Made by a program: the position numbers and the translations under genes
Shown: one piece after another, positions 13,562-19,371 of the stretch
Position numbering within the stretch: the stretch's first letter is position 1
How the letters are laid out: the number at the start of each line of letters is the position of its first letter
From: Candidatus Elusimicrobium euhamitermitis
GTDB lineage: Bacteria; Elusimicrobiota; Elusimicrobia; Elusimicrobiales; Elusimicrobiaceae
Assembly (NCBI GenBank): GCA_031254225.1
Contig: JAIRUU010000063.1
Span: 1 to 21,639, forward strand
Length of the DNA: 21,639 nucleotides
Direction of reading: 5' to 3'
The notes under the pieces: model-generated
Databases searched by the model: none
What the model saw: only the letters and a program-made list of their open reading frames with translations
What the model was told of the DNA's origin: nothing

Positions 13562-15793
13562 ATGTTCAAAGTTTCCGGTTTTAAGCATATTGTGTTTCTG
13601 ATTTTGATTGCCGCCGCCCTGGTGTCTTTAAGCGTCGTCATGTATTGGAAACACTTGGACTCCGTGCTGGCGCAGAGAGAAAGAGAAAATCTGTTTTCTT
13701 TAAACCAGAAGCTGGCCGAGAATTTTGATAATCTGGTCAACTCTCAGCTGCAGGTACTCTCTTCCGTAGGAGAATCGCTGGAAGGGCTGCCGCGCGTGGA
13801 GAACACCTACGGACTAATGTCGTATCTGTCCCGCCAAAAGAAGCGCAACGGTTTTGAGCTTGTCGCGTTCCAGTTCCCGGACGGCAAAGCGTATTTTGCG
13901 GACGGCTCCGTGCGGAATAATTTTTTATCCGAGGAAGAAGTATCCTCCGTTTATGACAATAAATATTATGTTTCCGCGCCCAGAGACGTGCATGGAAACG
14001 GACAGGAAATTATAACCGCCGTGCCGGTCTACAGAAAAGGCGTTAAAACCGGAGTTCTGCTCAGCTCCCGGCTTACAACGTTTTATGATAAAACTATCAG
14101 CAAGGATTTACCGCCCGTTTTTACGCCGTGGTTTGTCACGGACGCCGGCGGGGAAATTATATTGGACCGTTCCGGCGCCGCGCATGACAATATCATTAAC
14201 ATGTGGCAGGCAAATAAATCAGACAACGCCGCCTGCCCAGCCGACGTGCTGCAGGATATAAACCAAAAACGCGGCGGCGCGGTAAAATGCTCTTTGCGCG
14301 GCGGAGATTATCTTTTGGCATACGTTCCTTTAGCTTATAATAACTGGTACCTGCTTACGGCGCACGCCATGACGGACATACTGCACCTCCCGCAAAAACA
14401 GCTGATGACCGCGGTGTTCTTGTGCGTGTCAATTATTATTGTGCTGGGGCTTTTACTGGCGTTTATCATACACGTTTACAGACAGCATAACCAGGCGCTA
14501 TACCGCACGGGTTTTATATATCACGTGACGGGTTTGGGCAATCACAATTATTTCCAGTTCCACTTTCCGCGGTACGCCGCCGCTTTCAGGAAAAATAAAA
14601 CGCCTTTTACTCTGACCGTGGTAAATATAAGGAGATTTAAAGCCATAAATGATATTTACGGTTTTGAACAGGGAGACAAAATATTAGTACACGCGGCGGA
14701 GATTTTGCGGGAAGAAATTAAAGAAGACGAGCTTTTGTGCCACTCTTCCGCGGACAGATTTCTGATTCTAATGTCCTGCGCGGACCGCGCGGAATTTGAC
14801 CAAAGGATAGAAAAAATTTTAACCCGCATAAAACATTTTTGCCACGACGAAAAACTGTGTTTTGACATAACCGTTGAAACCGGCGTTTATCTTGCAGATG
14901 AAGACGTGCCGTTTTATATAATGATGGACCGCGCGAACATGGCTTTAAATTCCGTCCGTGAAAAAGCGGGGCAGAGCTTTGCATTTTATAACGACGAGTA
15001 CCGCGAGCAGATTAAACTTATAACAGACATTGAAAGCAAAATGAACGCCGCGCTCGCCGGAGGACAGTTCAAAGTATTTCTGCAGCCTAAATATGATTTC
15101 CAAACCGGCCGCATTGAAAGCGCGGAGGCGCTGGTGCGCTGGCAGGACGGGCAGAAGCTTATACCGCCGGATAAATTTATTCCGGTGTTTGAGAAAAACG
15201 GCTTTGTGCTGAAACTGGATATGTTTATTTTGGAAGAAACGGTTAAACTGCTTGCCCGCAGAATAAAAGAGGGAAAACGTGTGGTCCCCGTCGGCGTAAA
15301 TTTTTCGCGTTTGCATATGGAAGACCATAATTTTATAAATTCAGTGACGGAAATTTTGGACCGCTATAACCTGCCGCACGAACCGATAGAACTGGAAATT
15401 ACCGAAAGCATAGCTTTTGACAAAAGGGAGATTATGCGCGACGTTCTGGACGAACTTCACGCGCGCGGGTTTACCGTGGCTATGGACGATTTCGGCGCGG
15501 GATATTCTTCCCTTAACATTCTTAAAGATTTACATTTTGACTGCGTAAAACTGGACAAAGAATTTCTTACCGGCGGAGAAGGCAACGCGCGTATGCGCCA
15601 GATTATACAAAGCACCGTGGAAATGATTAAAAAACTGGGCTGCGTTATTGTTACCGAAGGCGTTGAGACAAAAGAGCAGGTTGAATTTTTAAAAAGCATA
15701 GGCTGCGACTTGGCCCAGGGATATGTTTTTTCCCGCCCGCTCCCGTCGGCGGATTTTGAAAAACTTTTAAATGACGACGCCGCGCGGAATTAA
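13562..15793 (+). CDS. Membrane c-di-GMP phosphodiesterase: sensor, degenerate GGDEF, EAL
   Basis: 743-residue inner-membrane signalling protein. Order: transmembrane helix about 9-28, periplasmic Cache-like sensor about 30-275, transmembrane helix about 281-305, GGDEF domain about 320-480, EAL domain about 485-735. The GGDEF active-site motif reads SADRF (396-400), so cyclase activity should be lost; it may still bind GTP and act as a regulator. The EAL domain is intact: E522 in EALVRW, N580, E612 in ELEITES, D642/D643 in MDDFGAGYSSL, K663, E699 in TEGVE, and the QGYVFSRPL end. The prediction is hydrolysis of c-di-GMP to pGpG under an extracytoplasmic signal. Start ATG 13562 has AAGGA six bases upstream. 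It is monocistronic and divergent from marR. Confidence 0.93.
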   Translation: MFKVSGFKHIVFLILIAAALVSLSVVMYWKHLDSVLAQRERENLFSLNQKLAENFDNLVNSQLQVLSSVGESLEGLPRVENTYGLMSYLSRQKKRNGFELVAFQFPDGKAYFADGSVRNNFLSEEEVSSVYDNKYYVSAPRDVHGNGQEIITAVPVYRKGVKTGVLLSSRLTTFYDKTISKDLPPVFTPWFVTDAGGEIILDRSGAAHDNIINMWQANKSDNAACPADVLQDINQKRGGAVKCSLRGGDYLLAYVPLAYNNWYLLTAHAMTDILHLPQKQLMTAVFLCVSIIIVLGLLLAFIIHVYRQHNQALYRTGFIYHVTGLGNHNYFQFHFPRYAAAFRKNKTPFTLTVVNIRRFKAINDIYGFEQGDKILVHAAEILREEIKEDELLCHSSADRFLILMSCADRAEFDQRIEKILTRIKHFCHDEKLCFDITVETGVYLADEDVPFYIMMDRANMALNSVREKAGQSFAFYNDEYREQIKLITDIESKMNAALAGGQFKVFLQPKYDFQTGRIESAEALVRWQDGQKLIPPDKFIPVFEKNGFVLKLDMFILEETVKLLARRIKEGKRVVPVGVNFSRLHMEDHNFINSVTEILDRYNLPHEPIELEITESIAFDKREIMRDVLDELHARGFTVAMDDFGAGYSSLNILKDLHFDCVKLDKEFLTGGEGNARMRQIIQSTVEMIKKLGCVIVTEGVETKEQVEFLKSIGCDLAQGYVFSRPLPSADFEKLLNDDAARN

Positions 15794-15829
15794 ACTGTTT
15801 CCCGACTAAAATAACTTCCGGCGCAAACC

Positions 15830-15843
15830 GCAGCCGCGGCTGC
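15830..15843 (+). terminator. Weak GC palindrome after the EAL gene
   Basis: GCAGCCGCGGCTGC is a perfect 14-base palindrome 37 bases after the stop. It lacks a following T run, so it is at best a weak or rho-aided terminator. Confidence 0.25.
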
Positions 15844-15909
15844 AAAATCTTGTCGGCGCCACAAATTTTTTCCCACCAATATAGTTATTTTAGATTATAA
15901 AACAATAGT

Positions 15910-15950
15910 TTGGCTATTATCTTGTCCGTCTGAAGCGAATTTTTTATACT
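15910..15950 (+). promoter_or_regulatory. Pilin promoter: sigma-70-like, overlapping sigma-54-like
   Basis: TTGTCC (15922-15927) and TATACT (15945-15950) are 17 bases apart, a fair sigma-70 promoter whose -10 ends 32 bases before the pilin start. Overlapping it, TTGGC (15910-15914) and TTGT (15922-15925) have the 10-base GG-to-G spacing of a sigma-54 site, but T replaces the C of the -12 GC. Pilin genes in several bacteria use sigma-54, so both are noted; the sigma-70 reading is preferred. Confidence 0.5.
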
Positions 15951-15982
15951 TTACCTATATGTATAACAAGGAAAGGTATTTT

Positions 15983-16522
15983 ATGAGAAAAGGCTTCACT
16001 TTGATAGAACTATTAGTCGTCGTGCTTATAATAGGCATACTTGCCGCGATAGCTTTGCCGCAGTACAGTATTTCCGTCGCAAAAGCAAAAGTTGCAAGAA
16101 CAATGCCAAACGTCAAAGCAATGAAAATAAACACCGAAATTTACTATCTTGAAAACGGAGCTTACGCCGACACTACCAATATGTATGAAAGCCTGCAGCT
16201 GCCAAACTGCCAGACAACTATCAGCGGCGGCGTCTTATTGTGCGACGGAATATATTATGACCTTTTGTCCCAAGGCAGTACAGGCAGAATGGACGTGGCA
16301 AGCTATATCATGGACCAGTCCGGCAACATAATAAACTCATACGGATTATATCTTGATCACTCAGATTATCCCAATCAGGCATACTGCGGCGCAAAAACAG
16401 ACGATACGACGGCCAACAAAGTGTGCAAAAGCATGGGCGGAGTATTAAAATTTTCAAATAATAATTGTACAATAGCCGCGGCGGTCACTGGCAGCAAAAG
16501 CTGCAATATTTATTTTTTATAA
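15983..16522 (+). CDS. Type IV pilin-like protein (prepilin)
   Basis: 179-residue precursor with a class III leader: MRKG-FTLIELLVVVLIIGIL, cleaved by prepilin peptidase after G4, leaving Phe1 and Glu5 on the mature chain and a long hydrophobic alpha helix. The globular part carries YYLENGAYADTT, the usual pilin/pseudopilin turn, and several cysteines in its C-terminal half (YCGAK, VCKSM, NCTIA, SCNIY) that could form disulfide-bonded loops. It would be assembled across the inner membrane into a pilus or pseudopilus. No assembly genes are nearby, so it is a dispersed single copy. I start at 15983, not at the in-frame ATG 15959, because the former has GGAAAGG six bases upstream and gives the correct short leader. 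Confidence 0.9.
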   Translation: MRKGFTLIELLVVVLIIGILAAIALPQYSISVAKAKVARTMPNVKAMKINTEIYYLENGAYADTTNMYESLQLPNCQTTISGGVLLCDGIYYDLLSQGSTGRMDVASYIMDQSGNIINSYGLYLDHSDYPNQAYCGAKTDDTTANKVCKSMGGVLKFSNNNCTIAAAVTGSKSCNIYFL

Positions 16523-16541
16523 TTGTTGTCCGCGCAGTCTA

Positions 16542-16560
16542 AAACAGGTTTTACCGGTTT
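16542..16560. terminator. Weak hairpin between convergent genes
   Basis: AAAC-A-GGT pairs with ACC-G-GTTT around TTT, with one internal mismatch, in the 36-base gap between the convergent pilin and ATPase genes and touching the ATPase stop codon. T-rich sequence follows on the plus strand. Weak evidence only. Confidence 0.3.
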
Positions 16561-19198
16561 ATTTTACGGCCTTTGCGGGGATAACGCGCAAAAAATATTT
16601 TTGCGTTTCAACGACCGCAAGAGGAAAAACAGATAAGAATATTACGATAATCCAGTGCGTAAAACTTATCGGAACAAGATAAAAAACGTTGGCCACTGGC
16701 CTTATCAGAGCGACGGCAAATAATATCGCCAGCGAAAGCATCGCGCTCCAAAACAGCGGGCCGTTTGACGTCCAGCCCAGTTTAAAAATTGATTTCCCCG
16801 TGCTTCTTACGTTAAAGATATGTATGACCGAAGAAAAACCTAAACCCAAAAACGCCATGGTCTGCCCCAGTTCCGCGGACGGCTCAACGACGGCGCTTAT
16901 ATTAACGAATTTGCCCATATAAAAACCGGCAAGCGTTATGACGGTAAACGTGACTGCCATGACCATTATTCTTCTGGCAAAACCGTACGCGAAAACGCTT
17001 GTGCCCACCGGTATCGGCTTTCTGTCCATTAAATCATCTTCGGAAAATTCTCTGCTCAGCGCAAAACCGGGTATGCCGTCCGCCACGACGTTAATAAATA
17101 ACAGCTGCAGCGCGGCCAGCGGTTTGCCCCAGTTAACGGCAAAAGCCAGAATCATTATAAATATTTCCGAAATATTGCAGCTTAAAAGGAAGTAAACGGT
17201 TTTCCTTATATTATCATAAGCCGTTCTTCCTTCTTTTACGGCCGCGACGATGGTGGCGAAGTTGTCGTCGGTCAAAATCATATCCGCCGCGCTTTTTGAA
17301 ACGTCCGTACCGGTTATGCCCATCGCGGTGCCCACGTCCGCCGCTTTGAGCGCGGGCGCGTCGTTAACGCCGTCGCCGGTCATAGCCACGACTTCTTTAT
17401 TTGCCTGCCAGGCTTTGACTATTTTTATTTTGTCTTCGGGGCTGACCCTTGCGTAAACGGCGTATTGCCTTACGTTTTTTACAAGCTCTTCCTCGGTCAT
17501 ATTATCAAGTTCTTCGCCGGAAACCGCTTTATCGCCTTCTCCGAGTATGCCTATTTCGGCGGCTATGGCCGCCGCGGTCACCGCGTGGTCGCCGGTTATC
17601 ATAACGGTTTTTATTCCCGCTTTTTTTGCGTAAGCCACGGCCTGCATGCTTTCTTCCCTCGGCGGGTCTATCATGCCTATTAGCCCGACGAACTTCAGGT
17701 CTTTTTCCAGCTCTTTAACGCTTAAATCTTTGGGAAGTTCGTCATAATGTTTTTCGGCCACGGCTATAACCCTCAGCGCGGAGGCCGCGAACCCGTCATG
17801 GACTTTCATTATCTCTTCTTTGGAAACCGCGCCGGTAACGGGAATTTTGTCCACCGCGCCTTTGGTTATTGAAAGATATCCGCCGGCCGCAAGATGGTGC
17901 ACCGTCGTCATAAGTTTTCTTTCCGAATCAAAAGGTATTTCAAAAACCCGCGGATATTTTTCAATCAGTTCTTTTTTATCCGTGCCTTTATCGTGTAAGA
18001 GGCGTATTATGGCGGTTTCGGTAGGGTCGCCTATCGCCTTTTCCTGGCCGCCGGAGTTTTCTATAACAGCATCGTTTGCAAGGCTTAATATAGTAAGAAG
18101 ATGAGTCTCCGCAGCGTCAAAATTATCGTCCGCTTTTTTAGGCTCGTTTCCGACGGCCCAGACGGATTTTATCGTCATTTTATTTTGCGTAAGAGTGCCT
18201 GTTTTGTCAGAACATATGACGGAAGTGTTGCCAAGCGTTTCCACCGCGTTTATTTTGCGCACGACGGCGTTTTTCTTTGCCATATTTTGAATGCCGTACA
18301 CGAGAGTTATCGTCACTATTACCATCAGTATTTCCGGAACGGCGGCTACGGCCAAAGCGACGGCAAGCATAAACATATCTTTCAGATTTTCGCCGCGCAT
18401 AAGACCCATGGCCAAAAGCAAAGCCGCGGAAAGCAGAGCCACCGCCGTCATTACCTTGCCTATTGAATACAGTCTTTTCTGCAAAGGAGTTTTGGATTTT
18501 TTTGTCTCATTTAACATGCCGGCTATTTTGCCGACTTCCGTGTTCATGCCCGTGTTAACCACGACGGCCGTTGCCCTTCCGTTAGTTATAAGACAGCTTG
18601 AAAAAAGCATGTTAAGCCTGTCGCCCAAAGTAGCGTTATCTTCAATTTTCGCGCCGGCGTCTTTTTCCACGGGCACGCTTTCGCCGGTTAAAACAGCCTC
18701 GTCAACTTTCAAAGCCGCGCTTGTTATTATCCGCGCGTCGGCCGGCACTTTATCCCCCGCTTCCAGCACAAGTATATCGCCCGGCACAAGCTGTTTTACG
18801 TCAAGCTCTGCTTTGACGCCGTTTCTTATTACCACGGTTGTGTCGGCGTTCATGTTTTTAAGGGCTTCAAGCGCTTTTTCCGCCCCCATTTCCTGCCGCA
18901 GGCTCAATACGGAATTTATTATGACTATAGCTAAAATTACTACGGGCTCAACATATCCCTCGCTGGTAGTTACGGCTAAAAAACCTGAAATTGCGGCGGC
19001 GACCAAAAGGATTATCGTCGTCAAGTCTGATAAAGAGTGAAGTATTTTTACAAAAATACTTTCTTTTTTCTCTTCTTCAAATTCATTAAAACCCTTTTCC
19101 GACTGTATCTCCGCCGCCTGTTTATCGGTAAGGCCTTTTTGCGGGTCCGTGTATAAAGTTTTAAAGATATCTTCTAATGTTCCCTGCGCCCATTTCAT
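16559..19198 (-). CDS. P2-type cation-transporting ATPase (Ca2+-ATPase-like)
   Basis: 879-residue P-type ATPase, ten-helix plan typical of the SERCA/PMCA-like group. Seen: N-terminal cation-ATPase domain, actuator motif LTGES (170-174), phosphorylation motif DKTGTLT (D331), MITGDH and TGDGVNDAPALKAADVG in the hinge, no N-terminal metal-binding domain. Cation-site residues: E289 in the M4 motif, Asn and Glu in M5 (LLSCNISEI), Asn and Asp in M6 (NVVADGIPG), which match the Ca2+-site residues of SERCA, but M6 has Ala where SERCA has Thr. The M4 motif reads VPEILM in place of VPEGLP, which is unusual. Ca2+ export or Mn2+/Ca2+ transport is the best guess; Na+ or K+ cannot be excluded. Start ATG 19198 has AAGGGG eight bases upstream. 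Confidence 0.9.
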   Translation of the reverse strand: MKWAQGTLEDIFKTLYTDPQKGLTDKQAAEIQSEKGFNEFEEEKKESIFVKILHSLSDLTTIILLVAAAISGFLAVTTSEGYVEPVVILAIVIINSVLSLRQEMGAEKALEALKNMNADTTVVIRNGVKAELDVKQLVPGDILVLEAGDKVPADARIITSAALKVDEAVLTGESVPVEKDAGAKIEDNATLGDRLNMLFSSCLITNGRATAVVVNTGMNTEVGKIAGMLNETKKSKTPLQKRLYSIGKVMTAVALLSAALLLAMGLMRGENLKDMFMLAVALAVAAVPEILMVIVTITLVYGIQNMAKKNAVVRKINAVETLGNTSVICSDKTGTLTQNKMTIKSVWAVGNEPKKADDNFDAAETHLLTILSLANDAVIENSGGQEKAIGDPTETAIIRLLHDKGTDKKELIEKYPRVFEIPFDSERKLMTTVHHLAAGGYLSITKGAVDKIPVTGAVSKEEIMKVHDGFAASALRVIAVAEKHYDELPKDLSVKELEKDLKFVGLIGMIDPPREESMQAVAYAKKAGIKTVMITGDHAVTAAAIAAEIGILGEGDKAVSGEELDNMTEEELVKNVRQYAVYARVSPEDKIKIVKAWQANKEVVAMTGDGVNDAPALKAADVGTAMGITGTDVSKSAADMILTDDNFATIVAAVKEGRTAYDNIRKTVYFLLSCNISEIFIMILAFAVNWGKPLAALQLLFINVVADGIPGFALSREFSEDDLMDRKPIPVGTSVFAYGFARRIMVMAVTFTVITLAGFYMGKFVNISAVVEPSAELGQTMAFLGLGFSSVIHIFNVRSTGKSIFKLGWTSNGPLFWSAMLSLAILFAVALIRPVANVFYLVPISFTHWIIVIFLSVFPLAVVETQKYFLRVIPAKAVK

Positions 19199-19255
19199 AT
19201 GTATCGCCCCTTGTTTAAAAATTCTTTTCTGTAAAAATGCTTCTTATATAATAGT

Positions 19256-19261
19256 ATTATA
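19256..19261 (-). promoter_or_regulatory. Candidate -10 of the ATPase gene
   Basis: TATAAT on the minus strand 57 bases before the ATPase start, in a very AT-rich 173-base divergent region. A second similar AT-rich box lies closer to the gene, and no clear -35 is present. Confidence 0.3.
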
Positions 19262-19332
19262 TTATTAAAAATATTTCGGAATTTTTTTATACTAATAAGC
19301 GAATAAAAACTGCCTGTAAACCGCTGTTAATT

Positions 19333-19341
19333 TGATATAAT
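19333..19341 (+). promoter_or_regulatory. Extended -10 promoter of the EndoQ-UvrD gene
   Basis: TGATATAAT (TG 19333-19334, TATAAT 19336-19341) is a full extended -10 element, 30 bases before the start codon. The -35 region is unconvincing. Confidence 0.5.
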
Positions 19342-19371
19342 TTTTTAACTTAAAAACTATGAGGACTTTCA

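Noticed and set aside
18291..19040. 249-codon open frame on the plus strand opposite the P-type ATPase
   Set aside because: It is a shadow frame of the ATPase; composition is Ala/Ser/Thr-rich without motifs, and the ATPase on the other strand is unambiguous.
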